A DNA stretch of 64,000 nucleotides from Pseudomonas sp. H3(2019) (GCF_007713465.1 NZ_VMSG01000006.1:163673-227672); one strand, 5' to 3'; positions 28,801 to 38,809 are shown, counted from the stretch's first letter. Translations and numbers: made by a program. The notes: a model not told the origin generated them from the sequence alone.

Positions 28801-29657
28801 ACGAGAATGCACCGGACCCGCTGGCGTCGGTCGACCCAACGAAAATTCCTGCACTGGATATCAAGATTGACGAGCTGTATCAGGGCACTGACCTGGTTGG
28901 CGCCTGGTCGCTGAAGGTCCGGCCGATCGTCAAGGGTATTGCCTTCAACAGCATGAATCTGGGCCTCAAGGGCATGCAGTTGCAGGGCACGGGTGGCTGG
29001 GAAGGTGTGCCCGGATCCACCAGCAGTTGGTACAAGGGACGCATTGAGGGCAAGAACCTCGGTGATGTGCTCAAGGGCTGGGGGTTCGCGCCGACAGTGA
29101 CCAGCGAAGAGTTTCATATGGACATCGATGGCCGTTGGCCTGGCTCGCCGGCCTGGGTCGGACCCAAGCGTTACTCCGGTAGTCTGGATGCGATGCTACG
29201 CAAAGGTCAGTTCGTCGAAGTCGAAGGTGGTGCGCAGGCGTTGCGGGTGTTTGGCCTGCTCAACTTCAACTCGATCGGCCGTCGCTTGCGCCTGGACTTC
29301 TCCGACCTGTTCGGCAAAGGCCTGAGTTACGACCGGGTCAAGGGCCTGCTGGTGGCCAGCAACGGTGTTTACGTCACTCGTGAGCCGATCATCATGACTG
29401 GCCCGTCGAGCAACCTGGAACTCAACGGTACGCTGGACCTGGTGGGTGACAGGGTCGATGCGAATCTGTTGGTGACCTTGCCGTTGACCAACAACCTGCC
29501 GATTGCCGCGCTGATCGTTGGTGCGCCAGCGGTAGGCGGTGCGCTGTTTCTGATCGACAAACTGATCGGTGATCGCGTGGCGCGCTTTGCCAGCGTCAAA
29601 TACACCATTAAAGGTCCGTGGAAAGAGCCGAAAATCTCTTACGACAAACCTTTTTGA
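25854..29657 (+). CDS. yhdP: AsmA-like envelope protein YhdP (lipid transport)
   Basis: 1267 residues, the same size as E. coli YhdP. One N-terminal membrane helix (GLGLCALLLVLAALYGSLG) is followed by a long periplasmic region of repeated beta-strands characteristic of the AsmA/DUF3971 bridge-like lipid transporters. The C-terminal AsmA segment contains LNFNSIGRRLRLDFSDLFGKGLSYD, RVKGLLVASNGVY and ANLLVTLPLTNNLP. Family members carry phospholipids between inner and outer membrane. It lies between rng and the nitrilase gene with about 70-bp gaps, in the same orientation. Confidence 0.94.
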   Translation: MDRLIRILTTLTRWGLGLCALLLVLAALYGSLGREFIPLVAEYRADVEAKAREALGMPLHIGSLEGRWSGMAPILLAHDVVVGDGANALHLDQVRVVPNVWASLLARAVRIGHLELHGLKISLKQGPQGQWALEGLPVQENQPLDPEQLLNRMQMVEQLSVLDSQITLLPIDHVPLTLTYVGLNLKTGISQQRLDARLTLPDGQPLAMSLSSRTQASQWKEAEIDAYLSLPQSDWSKWLPESLTGKWNFSEIKAGGELWVNWSKGALQRAAIRLNAPQLNGAYAERKPIQINNLALNGYFQRNTEGFQVSFDSLAMTLEDIRWETRLQLQQTATTKTTSELWHLQADRVDLTPITPLLNALGPLPKDFATVVERLKVTGALRNVLIDVRPEATDDSKFSFAANLERVGFDAYHGAPAARNVSGSISGDLGKGELRMDSKDFSLHLDPIFAKPWQYIQANARLTWKLDQQGFTLIAPYLKVLGEEGKIAGDFLIRLHFDHTQEDYMDLRVGLLEGDGRYTAKYLPKVLSPALDEWLRTAILKGAVDEGFFQYQGSLNHDAVAAARSISLFFKVHDAELAFQPGWPHVGKVSGDVFIEDSGVRILASKGQLLDTQVHDIYVNIPHAPAGQNPHLFLDGTFDGGLGDGLKILQDAPIGTGTTFAGWQGEGELQGSLKLDIPLAKGEEPKILVDFKTAKSRLKLSDPVLELTQLKGDFRFDSVKGLSGQNITAQAFERPISAQIYAEGSPGKFNTRVTASGQVAVKKLTDWLNVTQPLPVSGTIPYQLQLNLGGADSQLRVSSSLKGVAVDLPAPFGMSAAQGRDTVFRMTLQGPERRYWLDYGDLADFTYAAPSGNFADGRGELFLGNGNALLPGDKGLRIRGVLSELDVEPWKALIDRYAGQDPGGNAKQLLSGADFKVDKLTGFGTTLDQARLQLDRKPAAWALQLDSQQAKGTVGIPDAKSAPVAINLQYVRLPAPDPKVQADENAPDPLASVDPTKIPALDIKIDELYQGTDLVGAWSLKVRPIVKGIAFNSMNLGLKGMQLQGTGGWEGVPGSTSSWYKGRIEGKNLGDVLKGWGFAPTVTSEEFHMDIDGRWPGSPAWVGPKRYSGSLDAMLRKGQFVEVEGGAQALRVFGLLNFNSIGRRLRLDFSDLFGKGLSYDRVKGLLVASNGVYVTREPIIMTGPSSNLELNGTLDLVGDRVDANLLVTLPLTNNLPIAALIVGAPAVGGALFLIDKLIGDRVARFASVKYTIKGPWKEPKISYDKPF

Positions 29658-29726
29658 CATCTTTTTTGAAAAGCCACGGTTCGTCCTATGGAGTAGCATG
29701 GCCGCATACCTGATACGGAGTGCGCC

Positions 29727-30587
29727 ATGTCTCTTGCGGTGATTCAAATGGTCAGCCAGAGCGATGTGCCGACCAACCTGATCCAGGCTCGGCACCTGCT
29801 CGAGCAAGCGGCGGCGGGCGGTGCGCGACTGGCGGTATTGCCGGAAAACTTTGCGGCCATGGGCCGTCGCGACATCGCCGACATCGGTCGCGCCGAAGCC
29901 ATGGGCGAAGGCCCGATCCTGCCCTGGTTGAAACAGACCGCTCGTGACCTCAAGTTATGGATAGTGGCCGGCACCTTGCCGTTACCGCCGGTGGATCAAC
30001 CGCAGGCGAAGTCCAATGCCTGCTCGTTACTGATCGATGAGCACGGTGAAGCGGTGGCGCGCTATGACAAGCTGCATTTGTTCGATGTCGATGTGGCGGA
30101 CAATCGCGGACGCTACCGTGAATCCGATGACTATGCTCATGGCAGTAAGGTGGTGGTGGCCGATACGCCGGTCGGTCGGGTTGGCCTGACGGTTTGCTAT
30201 GACTTGCGCTTTCCGGAGCTGTACAGCGAATTGCGCGCCGCCGGGGCAGAACTGATTACTGCACCGTCAGCGTTTACGGCGGTGACAGGCGCGGCCCATT
30301 GGGAAGTGTTGATTCGCGCACGCGCCATCGAAACCCAGTGTTACGTGTTGGCGGCCGCCCAGGGTGGCACTCATCCGGGGCCGCGTGAAACCTTTGGCCA
30401 TGCGGCGATTGTTGACCCGTGGGGGCGCGTGCTGGCGGAACAGGATCAAGGCGAGGCCGTGCTGCTGGCCGAACGCGATAGCAGTGAACAGGCGTCCATC
30501 CGGGCGCGGATGCCGGTGTCCAGTCACCGGCGCTTTTTCTCGCAGGGCGCGCAGCGACCTGCCTCAGAACGTGGAATTAAGGCGTAA
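29727..30587 (+). CDS. Carbon-nitrogen hydrolase (nitrilase superfamily, NIT2-like omega-amidase)
   Basis: 286 residues with the Glu-Lys-Cys triad of the superfamily: Glu40 in LAVLPENFA, Lys115 in [11 protein letters not shown] and Cys157 in [14 protein letters not shown]. The branch resembles the NIT/omega-amidase or deaminated-glutathione amidase proteins, which clean up damaged amide metabolites in the cytosol. The exact substrate is not shown. It ends 5 bases before tldD, so the two are co-transcribed. Confidence 0.88.
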   Translation: MSLAVIQMVSQSDVPTNLIQARHLLEQAAAGGARLAVLPENFAAMGRRDIADIGRAEAMGEGPILPWLKQTARDLKLWIVAGTLPLPPVDQPQAKSNACSLLIDEHGEAVARYDKLHLFDVDVADNRGRYRESDDYAHGSKVVVADTPVGRVGLTVCYDLRFPELYSELRAAGAELITAPSAFTAVTGAAHWEVLIRARAIETQCYVLAAAQGGTHPGPRETFGHAAIVDPWGRVLAEQDQGEAVLLAERDSSEQASIRARMPVSSHRRFFSQGAQRPASERGIKA

Positions 30588-30592
30588 AACCT

Positions 30593-32035
30593 ATGAGCGA
30601 GTTGTTGTCCTCAGTCAGTGAACATCTGCTTGCGCCGGGCGGCGTGACGATCGAGAACCTGCAAAGCGTGTTGGGTGACTTGGCCGGCCCGGGCATCGAT
30701 GCGGCCGACCTGTATTTCCAGGGACAGATCTCCGAGTCCTGGGCGCTTGAAGACGGTATCGTCAAGGAAGGCAGCTTCAACCTTGATCAGGGTGTCGGCG
30801 TGCGTGCGCAATCGGGTGAAAAAACCGGTTTTGCCTACAGCAATGCGATCACTCTGGAGGCCTTGGGTCTGGCGGCCCGTGCCGCTCGTTCGATCTCTCG
30901 TGCCGGGCAAAACGGTACGGTGCAGGCGTTCAGTACCCAGGACGTTGCCCGATTGTACGGGCCCGACAACCCGTTGGAAGTGATGACTCGCGCCGAGAAA
31001 GTCGAGCTGCTCAAGCGTATCGACGTGGCCACTCGCGCGCTCGATCCGCGTATCCAGCAAGTCACCGTGAGCATGGCTGGCGTTTGGGAGCGGATTCTGG
31101 TGGCCTCCACCGACGGTGGTCTGGCGGCGGATGTACGACCGCTGGTGCGCTTCAATGTCAGCGTGATCGTCGAGCAGAACGGTCGCCGCGAACGCGGTGG
31201 TCATGGCGGCGGCGGGCGTACCGATTACCGCTATTTCCTCGCTGAAGACCGTGCCATGAGCTACGCCCGTGAGGCATTGCGCCAGGCGCTGGTCAATCTG
31301 GAAGCCATTCCGGCACCGGCCGGCACCTTGCCGGTGGTTCTGGGTTCGGGTTGGTCCGGCGTATTGCTGCACGAAGCAGTTGGCCACGGCCTGGAAGGCG
31401 ATTTCAATCGCAAAGGCAGTTCGGCCTACAGCGGCCGCATGGGTGAAATGGTTGCCTCCAAACTCTGCACCATCGTTGATGACGGCACACTGGCCGGTCG
31501 CCGTGGATCGCTGAGTATCGACGACGAAGGCACCCCGACCGAGTGCACCACGCTGATCGAAAACGGCGTGCTCAAGGGCTACATGCAGGACAAACTCAAT
31601 GCTCGCCTGATGGGATTGGCGCGCACTGGTAACGGTCGTCGCGAGTCTTATGCGCACCTGCCGATGCCGCGCATGACCAACACGTACATGCTGGGTGGCG
31701 AAAGCGATCCGGCAGAAATCATTGCTTCGGTAAAGAAGGGTATCTACTGCGCCAACCTGGGCGGTGGTCAGGTCGACATCACCAGCGGCAAGTTCGTGTT
31801 CTCCACCAGCGAGGCGTACCTGATCGAGGACGGCAAGATTACTGCACCGGTCAAAGGCGCAACGTTGATCGGTAACGGTCCGGAAGCCATGAGCCGGGTG
31901 TCGATGGTTGGTAACGATCTGGCGCTGGACAGTGGGGTAGGGACGTGCGGCAAGGATGGTCAGTCGGTGCCGGTGGGTGTCGGCCAGCCAACCTTGAAAA
32001 TCGACGCGATTACCGTGGGTGGCACGGGCGCGTAA
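30593..32035 (+). CDS. tldD: Metalloprotease subunit TldD
   Basis: 480 residues. The zinc motif HEAVGH (His260-Glu261...His264, in [20 protein letters not shown]) is intact, with the C-terminal beta-barrel region ending [18 protein letters not shown]. TldD forms a heterodimer with PmbA (TldE) that degrades unfolded peptides, for example in microcin B17 maturation and CcdA turnover. The partner gene lies 680 bases downstream, separated by the opposite-strand darP. Confidence 0.96.
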   Translation: MSELLSSVSEHLLAPGGVTIENLQSVLGDLAGPGIDAADLYFQGQISESWALEDGIVKEGSFNLDQGVGVRAQSGEKTGFAYSNAITLEALGLAARAARSISRAGQNGTVQAFSTQDVARLYGPDNPLEVMTRAEKVELLKRIDVATRALDPRIQQVTVSMAGVWERILVASTDGGLAADVRPLVRFNVSVIVEQNGRRERGGHGGGGRTDYRYFLAEDRAMSYAREALRQALVNLEAIPAPAGTLPVVLGSGWSGVLLHEAVGHGLEGDFNRKGSSAYSGRMGEMVASKLCTIVDDGTLAGRRGSLSIDDEGTPTECTTLIENGVLKGYMQDKLNARLMGLARTGNGRRESYAHLPMPRMTNTYMLGGESDPAEIIASVKKGIYCANLGGGQVDITSGKFVFSTSEAYLIEDGKITAPVKGATLIGNGPEAMSRVSMVGNDLALDSGVGTCGKDGQSVPVGVGQPTLKIDAITVGGTGA

Positions 32036-32083
32036 GGGATGGAGCCTGGGGTGCGCGGCATGGCCGAACACCCCGGACGAGGA

Positions 32084-32608
32084 CTAACGCAGACCGCGTT
32101 GAGTCTCGTCCAGCTCACGGATGTACTTGAAGATTTTTCGGCTGGAAGCAGGAGGCTTGCTTTGGGCGAGCTCGTGCTGGGCCTGACGGATCATGGAACG
32201 CAGTTGCTGGCGATCCGCTTCCGGGTAGTCGACGACGAACTTTTCCAGTACGGCATCGTCACCGGCAATCAAGCGATCCCGCCAGCGTTCCAGACCGTGG
32301 AAACGTTCGTTGTACTGGCGAGTGGAGGCATCGAGTTGGTCAAGCAGCACCAAAATGGCGCTGGTGTCCTGATCGCGCATCAGCTTGCCGATGAACTGCA
32401 GGTGCCGTTTACGCGCGATGTTCGCGGTGTGCTTGGGCGCATCGGCCAGGGCCCGGCGCAAGGCGTCGGTCAACGGCAGTTTTGCCAGCAAGTCAGGCTT
32501 GAGTGTTGTAAGGCGCTCGCCAAGGTCAACCAGAGCATGCAGCTCGCGTTTGACCTGGGATTTGCTTTTTTCTCCCCCGTCGAGGGAGTCGTCGTAAGAA
32601 TCAACCAT
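32084..32608 (-). CDS. darP: Ribosome-associated protein DarP/YjgA (DUF615)
   Basis: 174 residues from ATG 32608; a TTG five codons further out is possible. Highly charged helical protein with the DUF615 pattern [23 protein letters not shown] and [26 protein letters not shown]. coli YjgA/DarP binds the precursor 50S subunit and promotes its late assembly. It is encoded opposite to, and between, tldD and pmbA, as in other pseudomonads. Confidence 0.92.
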   Translation of the reverse strand: MVDSYDDSLDGGEKSKSQVKRELHALVDLGERLTTLKPDLLAKLPLTDALRRALADAPKHTANIARKRHLQFIGKLMRDQDTSAILVLLDQLDASTRQYNERFHGLERWRDRLIAGDDAVLEKFVVDYPEADRQQLRSMIRQAQHELAQSKPPASSRKIFKYIRELDETQRGLR

Positions 32609-32716
32609 GGTGGCAGTCCGCAAAGAAACGCCGCCATGATAACCAGTCGGGGGCCGCTTGTCCGGCCCGGTCGCTCGATGACCTTAACCGAAAGCAGAAT
32701 TTGAGTGGAGAACAGC

Positions 32717-34063
32717 ATGAGTGCAGTTGAAAGCGTCGGCCCACAAGCGTTGCCGGCACTGCAAGAGCAAGTCGAGCAGATCATCGCCGAAGCCAGGCGT
32801 CAGGGTGCCAGCGCCTGCGAAGTGGCTGTGTCTCTGGAGCAAGGCCTGTCGACCACGGTGCGTCAGCGGGAAGTTGAAACCGTTGAGTTCAACCGTGATC
32901 AGGGTTTTGGCATTACCTTGTATGTTGGCCAGCGCAAAGGCTCGGCCAGCACCTCGGCCAGTGGCCCCGAGGCTATTCGCGAAACCGTCGCCGCTGCCTT
33001 GGCCATCGCCAGGCACACCTCTGAAGACGAGCACTCGGGCCTGGCCGACGCCGCGCTGATGGCCAAGGACTTGCCGGACTTCGACCTGTTCCATGAATGG
33101 GATATCACCCCTGAGCAAGCGATCGAGCGGGCGCTGGCCTGTGAAGCGGCGGCATTCGCCACCGACAGCCGGATCAAGAACGCCGATGGCACCACCTTGA
33201 GCACTCACCAGGGCTGCCGCGTCTATGGCAACAGCCATGGCTTTATCGGTGGTTATGCGTCGACGCGTCACAGCCTGAGCTGCGTGATGATCGCCGAAGC
33301 CGACGGCCAGATGCAGCGCGACTATTGGTATGACGTCAATCGTCAGGGCAACTTGCTGGCCGATCCGACAAGCATCGGTCAACGTGCGGCGCAACGTGCA
33401 GCCAGCCGCTTGGGCGCGCGTCCGGTACCGACCTGCGAAGTGCCGGTGCTGTTTTCCGCGGAACTGGCGGGTGGTTTGTTCGGCAGTTTCCTCGGCGCAA
33501 TTTCGGGCGGCAATCTGTACCGCAAGTCGTCGTTCCTCGAAGGTGCACTGGGCCAGAAACTGTTCCCTGAATGGCTGACTATCGATGAGCGTCCACACCT
33601 GATGCGCGCCTTGGGCAGTTCGGCATTCGATGGCGATGGTCTGGCGACGTACGCCAAACCGTTCGTCGAGAAGGGTGAATTGGTGTCTTATGTGCTCGGT
33701 ACGTATTCCGGACGCAAACTTGGCATGCCAAGCACTGCCAACGCCGGTGGCGTGCACAATCTGTTCGTTACCCACGGTGATGAAGATCAGGCGGCGTTGC
33801 TACGGCGCATGGGGCGTGGCTTGCTGGTGACCGAATTGATGGGCCAGGGCTTGAACATGGTCACCGGTGACTACTCTCGCGGCGCTGCGGGTTTTTGGGT
33901 CGAGAACGGTGAAATCCAGTTTGCGGTCCAGGAAGTGACTATCGCCGGCAACATGCGCGATATGTTCAAGCAGATTATTGCGGTGGGTAATGACCTGGAA
34001 CTGCGCAGCAACATTCGCACAGGCTCGGTGTTGATCGAGCGGATGACCGTAGCGGGTAGTTAA
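32717..34063 (+). CDS. pmbA: Metalloprotease subunit PmbA (TldE)
   Basis: 448 residues from ATG 32717, which follows GGAG by 6 bases; an upstream in-frame GTG at 32705 has no better site. Two-domain TldD/PmbA fold without the HExxH motif, as expected for the non-catalytic partner. Segments EVETVEFNRDQGFGITLYVGQRKGSAS and AGGVHNLFVTHGDEDQ are characteristic. It pairs with TldD. A REP and a strong bidirectional terminator follow. Confidence 0.95.
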   Translation: MSAVESVGPQALPALQEQVEQIIAEARRQGASACEVAVSLEQGLSTTVRQREVETVEFNRDQGFGITLYVGQRKGSASTSASGPEAIRETVAAALAIARHTSEDEHSGLADAALMAKDLPDFDLFHEWDITPEQAIERALACEAAAFATDSRIKNADGTTLSTHQGCRVYGNSHGFIGGYASTRHSLSCVMIAEADGQMQRDYWYDVNRQGNLLADPTSIGQRAAQRAASRLGARPVPTCEVPVLFSAELAGGLFGSFLGAISGGNLYRKSSFLEGALGQKLFPEWLTIDERPHLMRALGSSAFDGDGLATYAKPFVEKGELVSYVLGTYSGRKLGMPSTANAGGVHNLFVTHGDEDQAALLRRMGRGLLVTELMGQGLNMVTGDYSRGAAGFWVENGEIQFAVQEVTIAGNMRDMFKQIIAVGNDLELRSNIRTGSVLIERMTVAGS

Positions 34064-34082
34064 GCGTTAGGCGCTGTATGGA

Positions 34083-34133
34083 GATCGTTTCCACGCTCTG
34101 CGTGGGAACGCCGCCCCGGACGCTCTGCGTCCG
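34083..34133. repeat. REP pair, GTTCCCACGC family (one and a half units)
   Basis: Two adjacent hairpins, TCCACGC/GCGTGGGA with centre TCT and GGACGC/GCGTCC with centre TCT, immediately after pmbA. It looks like the left and middle parts of the three-hairpin units at 49677 and 54873. Confidence 0.75.
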
Positions 34134-34141
34134 CTGTTGTC

Positions 34142-34175
34142 AAAAGCGCGTCACCCATTGGGTGGCGCGCTTTTT
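34142..34175. terminator. Bidirectional intrinsic terminator between pmbA and ptsO
   Basis: AAAA, then an 11-bp stem (GCGCGTCACCC with GGGTGGCGCGC, one mismatch) around ATT, then TTTTTT. The A-run and T-run on either side serve both converging transcripts. Confidence 0.85.
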
Positions 34176-34191
34176 TAATGGCTGTGATTCT

Positions 34192-34464
34192 TTACTCGCC
34201 TTCGTCGAAGAAGTTGTTGATCAGCGCCACCAATGCATCCATCGCTTCCTGCTCCTGCTCACCTTCAGTGCTCAGGTGGATCTTGGTGCCTTTGCCAGCC
34301 GCGAGCATCATCATGGCCATGATGCTTTTGCCGTCGACCATGGATTGCGGGGTGCGTCCGGCTCTGATCTGGCAGGGAAACTGACCCGCGACGCCAACGA
34401 ATTTGGCTGAAGCACGGGCATGTAGACCCAGTTTGTTGATGATTTCAATTTCCAGAGCAGGCAT
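34192..34464 (-). CDS. ptsO: Nitrogen-PTS phosphocarrier protein NPr (HPr-like)
   Basis: 90 residues. The phosphorylatable His15 is in KLGLHARASAKF, and the HPr-fold Ser region is GKSIMAMMML. NPr receives phosphate from EI-Ntr (PtsP) and passes it to PtsN, signalling nitrogen and carbon status rather than importing sugar. It is the last gene of the rpoN cluster, 15 bases after rapZ. Confidence 0.96.
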   Translation of the reverse strand: MPALEIEIINKLGLHARASAKFVGVAGQFPCQIRAGRTPQSMVDGKSIMAMMMLAAGKGTKIHLSTEGEQEQEAMDALVALINNFFDEGE

Positions 34465-34479
34465 CGCGGTGTGAATCCT

Positions 34480-35337
34480 TTAGCTAAGGTCGCGGTGGCG
34501 AACCTGGACGTTCTTCAGGGATTGTTGCAGAGCCTGACCCAGGCGTTCGGTCAGGTAGACGGAGCGGTGATGCCCGCCGGTGCAGCCAATGGCGATGGTG
34601 ACGTAAGCGCGGTTGCTGGCGGCAAAGCGCGGCAGCCATTTGAGCAGGTAAGTGGAGATATCCTGGAACATCTCTTCGACATCCGGTTGAGCTGCCAGAT
34701 ACTCGGCAACCGGCTGGTCCAGCCCGGACTGAGCGCGCAGTTCCGGCTTCCAGTATGGGTTCGGCAAGCAACGTACGTCGAACACCAGATCGGCATCCAC
34801 CGGCATGCCTCGCTTGAAGCCGAAGGATTCCACCAGAAACGCAGTGCCCGGCTCTGGCTGGTTCAAGAGGCGCAACTTGATGGTATCGCGCAACTGATAC
34901 AGGTTCAGATTGGTGGTGTTGACCTTGAGGTCCGCCAGGTCGGCAATCGGCCCCAGCAGATTGGTTTCGTCATCGATGGCTTCGGCCAGCGAGCGGTTGG
35001 CGCTGCTCAGCGGGTGGCGGCGACGGGTTTCCGAGAAACGCTTGAGCAAGGTTTCTTCGTCGGCGTCCAGATACAGCACATCGCATTGAATGTGCCGGCT
35101 GCGCACTTCTTCCAGGAGTTCCGGGAAGCGTGACAGGTGGCTCGGCAGGTTGCGCGCATCGATGGAAACCGCAACCAGCGGTTGCGCCAGTTCGGTGTGA
35201 ATCAGTGCGCGCTCGGCCAGTTCCGGTAACAGGCCGGCCGGCAGGTTGTCGATGCAGTAGTAACCGTTGTCCTCCAGTACATCGAGGGCGGTACTTTTAC
35301 CCGAGCCAGAACGGCCGCTGACGATGATCAAGCGCAT
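34480..35337 (-). CDS. rapZ: RNase adapter / nucleotide-binding protein RapZ
   Basis: 285 residues. N-terminal P-loop kinase-like domain with Walker A GRSGSGKS (residues 8-15). The C-terminal domain has [17 protein letters not shown]. In enterobacteria RapZ binds the sRNAs GlmY/GlmZ and glucosamine-6-phosphate and guides RNase E. Pseudomonas lacks obvious GlmY/Z, so the RNA partner is uncertain. It starts 2 bases after the ptsN stop. Confidence 0.95.
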   Translation of the reverse strand: MRLIIVSGRSGSGKSTALDVLEDNGYYCIDNLPAGLLPELAERALIHTELAQPLVAVSIDARNLPSHLSRFPELLEEVRSRHIQCDVLYLDADEETLLKRFSETRRRHPLSSANRSLAEAIDDETNLLGPIADLADLKVNTTNLNLYQLRDTIKLRLLNQPEPGTAFLVESFGFKRGMPVDADLVFDVRCLPNPYWKPELRAQSGLDQPVAEYLAAQPDVEEMFQDISTYLLKWLPRFAASNRAYVTIAIGCTGGHHRSVYLTERLGQALQQSLKNVQVRHRDLS

Positions 35338-35339
35338 GA

Positions 35340-35804
35340 TTAGTGACCGTTCTGCTCGTCGAGGACAACCTGATACAAGGCTTCATTACTTTTTGCGCTG
35401 CGCAGGCGATCACGGACTTCTTTACGATCGAGCATGCTGGCGATCTGGCGCAGCAGTTCCAGGTGCGCATCGGTAGCGGCTTGCGGGACCAGCAGAACGA
35501 ATAGCAGGTCGACCGGAGCACCGTCGATGGCGTCGAAATCTATAGGAGCGTCCAGGTGCATCAAGGCACTGATGGGCGACTCGCAACCTTTGAGGCGGCA
35601 GTGGGGGATGGCGATGCCGTTGCCAAAACCGGTGGAGCCGAGTTTTTCACGGGCGACCAGACTCTCAAAGACATCCTGCATGGCCAGACCCGGCACTTCG
35701 CGGGCGATCAGGTTGGCAATTTGTTCGAGGGCTTTCTTTTTACTGCCGCCCGGCACGTTCACCAAAGAACGGCCGGGGGTCAGGATGTTTTCAAGTCGGA
35801 TCAT
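35340..35804 (-). CDS. ptsN: Nitrogen-PTS EIIA component PtsN
   Basis: 154 residues of the fructose-type EIIA fold. The phosphorylated His68 is in [11 protein letters not shown]. PtsN is the output protein of the nitrogen PTS and in Pseudomonas influences potassium, carbon storage and pyruvate dehydrogenase. It sits between hpf (12-base gap) and rapZ. Confidence 0.96.
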   Translation of the reverse strand: MIRLENILTPGRSLVNVPGGSKKKALEQIANLIAREVPGLAMQDVFESLVAREKLGSTGFGNGIAIPHCRLKGCESPISALMHLDAPIDFDAIDGAPVDLLFVLLVPQAATDAHLELLRQIASMLDRKEVRDRLRSAKSNEALYQVVLDEQNGH

Positions 35805-35816
35805 GGGTTGGGAGTG

Positions 35817-36125
35817 TTAACGACCGGTCGCGCCCTGGAGGAGGCTCTGGGTCTTTTCCTTATGCTTTTTGAGTTGTTTATCCAGCTTGTCGGTCAGGGC
35901 GTCGATCGCGGCATACATGTCGTTATGCTCAGCGTTGGCGACCACTTCTCCACCGGGGATATGCAGCGTGGCTTCGATTTTCTGCAGCAGCTTCTCGACG
36001 GTCAACGTGACCTGCACATTGGTGATCTTGTCGAAATGCCTTTCTAATCGGTCGAGCTTTTCGCCGATGTAGATGCGCAGGGGTTCGGTCACTTCCAGTT
36101 GGTGTCCACTGATGTTGACTTGCAT
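35817..36125 (-). CDS. hpf: Ribosome hibernation-promoting factor (short HPF/YhbH)
   Basis: 102 residues from the ATG at 36125 with GGAGAAGC before it; a longer in-frame reading to 36179 lacks support. It begins MQVNISGHQLEVTEPLRIYIGEKLDRLERHFD, with the conserved VEKLLQKIEATLHIPGGEVVANAEHNDMYAAIDALTDKLDKQL. Being the short form, it dimerises 70S ribosomes to 100S together with RMF in stationary phase. It is located between rpoN and ptsN. Confidence 0.95.
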   Translation of the reverse strand: MQVNISGHQLEVTEPLRIYIGEKLDRLERHFDKITNVQVTLTVEKLLQKIEATLHIPGGEVVANAEHNDMYAAIDALTDKLDKQLKKHKEKTQSLLQGATGR

Positions 36126-36183
36126 ACAGCTTCTCCTTCGTTGCCAGTGCATAAGGCGGCAGGCTGGCTTGCCTGCCACTAGA

Positions 36184-36210
36184 GCGTGTCCGAAAAGCTT
36201 TCGAACACGC
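36184..36210. other. Stem-loop between rpoN and hpf
   Basis: GCGTGT-C-CGAAA, loop AGC, TTTCG-A-ACACGC forms a 12-position stem with one C-A mismatch. A second small hairpin (GGCAGGC/GCCTGCC) lies just beside it at about 36156-36175. There is no T-run, so it is more likely an mRNA processing or attenuation structure than a full terminator. Confidence 0.45.
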
Positions 36211-36234
36211 CCTGGAACGCTATGGCGTAGCCCG

Positions 36235-37728
36235 TCACATCAACCGCTTGCGTTCGCTCGAAGGCGCGATCCCCAGGGACTCGCGGTACTTGGCGACGGT
36301 GCGGCGGGCCACCTGAATGCCTTGTGCCTCCAGTAAACCAGCGATCTTGCTGTCACTCAACGGCTTTTTCTGATTTTCCGCAGCAACCAGTTTTTTGATG
36401 ATCGCGCGGATCGCTGTGGACGAGCATTCACCGCCTTCGGAGGTGCTGACATGGCTGGAGAAAAAATATTTCAGTTCATAAATACCGCGTGGGGTATGCA
36501 TGAATTTTTGCGTGGTCACCCGTGAAATCGTCGACTCGTGCATGCCGACCGCTTCGGCGATGTCATGCAGGACCAACGGCTTCATGGCCTCATCACCGTA
36601 CTCAAGGAAGCCGCGCTGGTGCTCGACGATCTGGGTGGCGACTTTCATCAGGGTTTCGTTGCGGCTTTGCAGGCTCTTGATGAACCAGCGCGCTTCCTGC
36701 AACTGATTGCGCATGAAGGTGTTGTCGGCGCTGGTGTCGGCGCGACGGACGAAGCCGGCGTATTGCGGGTTGACGCGCAGACGCGGAACCGACTCCTGGT
36801 TCAACTCCACCAGCCAGCGCTCGTTGTCTTTGCGCACGATGACGTCGGGAACGACGTACTCGGCTTCGCTGGACTCGATCTGCGAGCCTGGACGGGGGTT
36901 GAGGCTCTGCACCAGTTCGATGACCTGGCGCAGCTCATCTTCCTTGAGCTTCATGCGGCGCATCAGCTGGCTGTAGTCGCGGCTGCCCAGCAGGTCGATG
37001 TAATCGATGACGAGGCGCTTGGCCTCAGCCAGCCAAAGGGTATTGGCAGGCAATTGGCGCAGTTGCAGCAACAGGCATTCGCTGAGGTTGCGTGCGCCGA
37101 TACCGGCCGGCTCGAATTGCTGGATGCGATGCAGGACGGCTTCGATCTCGTCGAGCTCGATGTCCAGTTCCGGATCGAAGGCTTCGAGGATTTCCTCGAG
37201 AGTTTCGTCCAGGTAGCCCTGATTGTTGATGCAATCGATCAGGGTCACCGCGATCAGTCGATCGGTGTCGGACATCGGCGCCAGGTTCAATTGCCAGAGC
37301 AGATGACTCTGCAGGCTTTCGCCGGCGGAAGTGCGAGTGGTGAAGTCCCATTCGTCGTCATCGTTGCTCGGCAGGCTGCTGGCGCTGGTCTGGTAAACGT
37401 CTTCCCAGGCGGTGTCGACCGGCAGTTCGTTAGGGATGCGCTCATTCCAGTCGCCTTCCTCGAGGTTATCTACCGTCGGCGCGGTTTCCTGGTAGGAGGG
37501 TTCCTGGATGTCGGTGTTGGGTTTCTGCTCGATGTTGTCCGCCATCGGGTCGGCGTTATCGAAGTCGTCGCCTTCTTCCTGGCGTTCGAGCATTGGATTG
37601 GACTCCAGTGCCTCCTGGATTTCCTGTTGCAGGTCCAGGGTCGACAATTGGAGCAGGCGGATGGCCTGTTGCAGCTGCGGTGTCATCGTCAGCTGCTGGC
37701 CCATTCTCAAGACTAGCGATGGTTTCAT
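36235..37728 (-). CDS. rpoN: RNA polymerase sigma-54 factor
   Basis: 497 residues. Region I is glutamine/leucine-rich ([37 protein letters not shown]), region II is acidic (about 45-120), and the core-binding domain follows. The helix-turn-helix is [28 protein letters not shown], and the RpoN box [10 protein letters not shown] is near the C-terminus. It directs transcription from -24/-12 promoters for nitrogen, motility and many other functions, always with an AAA+ activator. Heads the rpoN-hpf-ptsN-rapZ-ptsO cluster; its upstream region is the 87-bp repeat array. Confidence 0.98.
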   Translation of the reverse strand: MKPSLVLRMGQQLTMTPQLQQAIRLLQLSTLDLQQEIQEALESNPMLERQEEGDDFDNADPMADNIEQKPNTDIQEPSYQETAPTVDNLEEGDWNERIPNELPVDTAWEDVYQTSASSLPSNDDDEWDFTTRTSAGESLQSHLLWQLNLAPMSDTDRLIAVTLIDCINNQGYLDETLEEILEAFDPELDIELDEIEAVLHRIQQFEPAGIGARNLSECLLLQLRQLPANTLWLAEAKRLVIDYIDLLGSRDYSQLMRRMKLKEDELRQVIELVQSLNPRPGSQIESSEAEYVVPDVIVRKDNERWLVELNQESVPRLRVNPQYAGFVRRADTSADNTFMRNQLQEARWFIKSLQSRNETLMKVATQIVEHQRGFLEYGDEAMKPLVLHDIAEAVGMHESTISRVTTQKFMHTPRGIYELKYFFSSHVSTSEGGECSSTAIRAIIKKLVAAENQKKPLSDSKIAGLLEAQGIQVARRTVAKYRESLGIAPSSERKRLM

Positions 37729-37825
37729 GGCAGGGGCTTAACACCTTATTCGCCGGCGCACATGCGCCATCCACTACAGGGCGCCGGAGCGCCAAACATA
37801 AGCAAATTATATGCCTGAAACTAAA

Positions 37826-38083
37826 GTGTTTGCCTAGAGCGCTGTAACAATAAAAACATGCAAAGTTCTATTGACGCGGCGCCCTGACGACTGGCTGAAC
37901 ACCTGAGAGCACGTGTTTGCCTAGAGCGCTGTAACAATAAAAACATGCAAAGTTCTATTGGCGCGGCGCCCTGACGACTGGCTGAACACCTGAGAGCACG
38001 TGTTTACCTAGAGCGCTGTAACAATAAATACGTATAGTTTTATTGGGGCAAGCGCTCCGGCGACTGACCGGACACCTCAGTGC
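37826..38083. repeat. Three 87-bp tandem repeats upstream of rpoN
   Basis: Copy 1 (37826-37912) and copy 2 (37913-37999) differ at a single base. Copy 3 (from 38000) is diverged, roughly two-thirds identical, and runs to the lptB stop. Each copy starts GTGTTTRCCTAGAGCGCTGT and contains the AT-rich AACAATAAA segment. No ORF or clear promoter was recognised in the unit. It occupies most of the 355-bp gap between rpoN and lptB, the rest of which (37729-37825) shows nothing identifiable. Confidence 0.9.
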
Positions 38084-38809
38084 TTACAGACGGAACTCAT
38101 GGCCCAGATACACTTCCTTGACCAGGTCGTTGGCCAGGATGGTTTCGGCGTCGCCTTCGGCGATCAGTTGACCGTCGTTGACGATGTAGGCGGTTTCGCA
38201 GATGTCCAGGGTTTCACGAACGTTGTGGTCCGTGATCAGCACGCCGATACCCTTGGCCTTGAGGTGATGAATGATCTGCTTGATGTCGCCCACCGAAATC
38301 GGGTCCACGCCGGCGAAAGGTTCGTCGAGCAGGATGAATTTCGGTGCCGTGGCCAGGGCGCGAGCGATTTCCACACGGCGACGTTCGCCACCGGAAAGGC
38401 TCATGCCGAGGTTGTCGCGGATGTGATTGATGTGGAATTCCTGCAGCAGGCTTTCCAGCTCTTTGCGACGACCGGTCTTGTCGAGTTCCTTGCGGGTCTC
38501 GAGGATGGCCATGATGTTGTCGGCAACCGAGAGTTTGCGGAAGATCGACGCTTCTTGTGGCAGATAGCCGATCCCCGCTCGTGCACGACCGTGCATTGGC
38601 TGGTGGCTGACGTCGAGGTCGTCGATCAGTACGCGACCCTGATCGGCCTGGACCAGGCCCACGATCATGTAGAAGCAGGTCGTCTTGCCGGCACCGTTCG
38701 GGCCAAGCAGGCCGACGATCTGGCCGCTGTCGATCGACAGGCTGACGTCACGCACGACCTGGCGGCTCTTGTAGCTCTTGGCCAGATGCTGGGCTTTCAG
38801 AGTTGCCAT
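38084..38809 (-). CDS. lptB: LPS export ABC transporter ATPase LptB
   Basis: 241 residues. Walker A GPNGAGKT (36-43), signature [16 protein letters not shown], Walker [14 protein letters not shown] and switch His in [12 protein letters not shown]. LptB dimers power LptFG to extract lipopolysaccharide from the inner membrane and push it along LptC-LptA to LptDE. Its ATG overlaps the lptA stop. Confidence 0.98.
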   Translation of the reverse strand: MATLKAQHLAKSYKSRQVVRDVSLSIDSGQIVGLLGPNGAGKTTCFYMIVGLVQADQGRVLIDDLDVSHQPMHGRARAGIGYLPQEASIFRKLSVADNIMAILETRKELDKTGRRKELESLLQEFHINHIRDNLGMSLSGGERRRVEIARALATAPKFILLDEPFAGVDPISVGDIKQIIHHLKAKGIGVLITDHNVRETLDICETAYIVNDGQLIAEGDAETILANDLVKEVYLGHEFRL

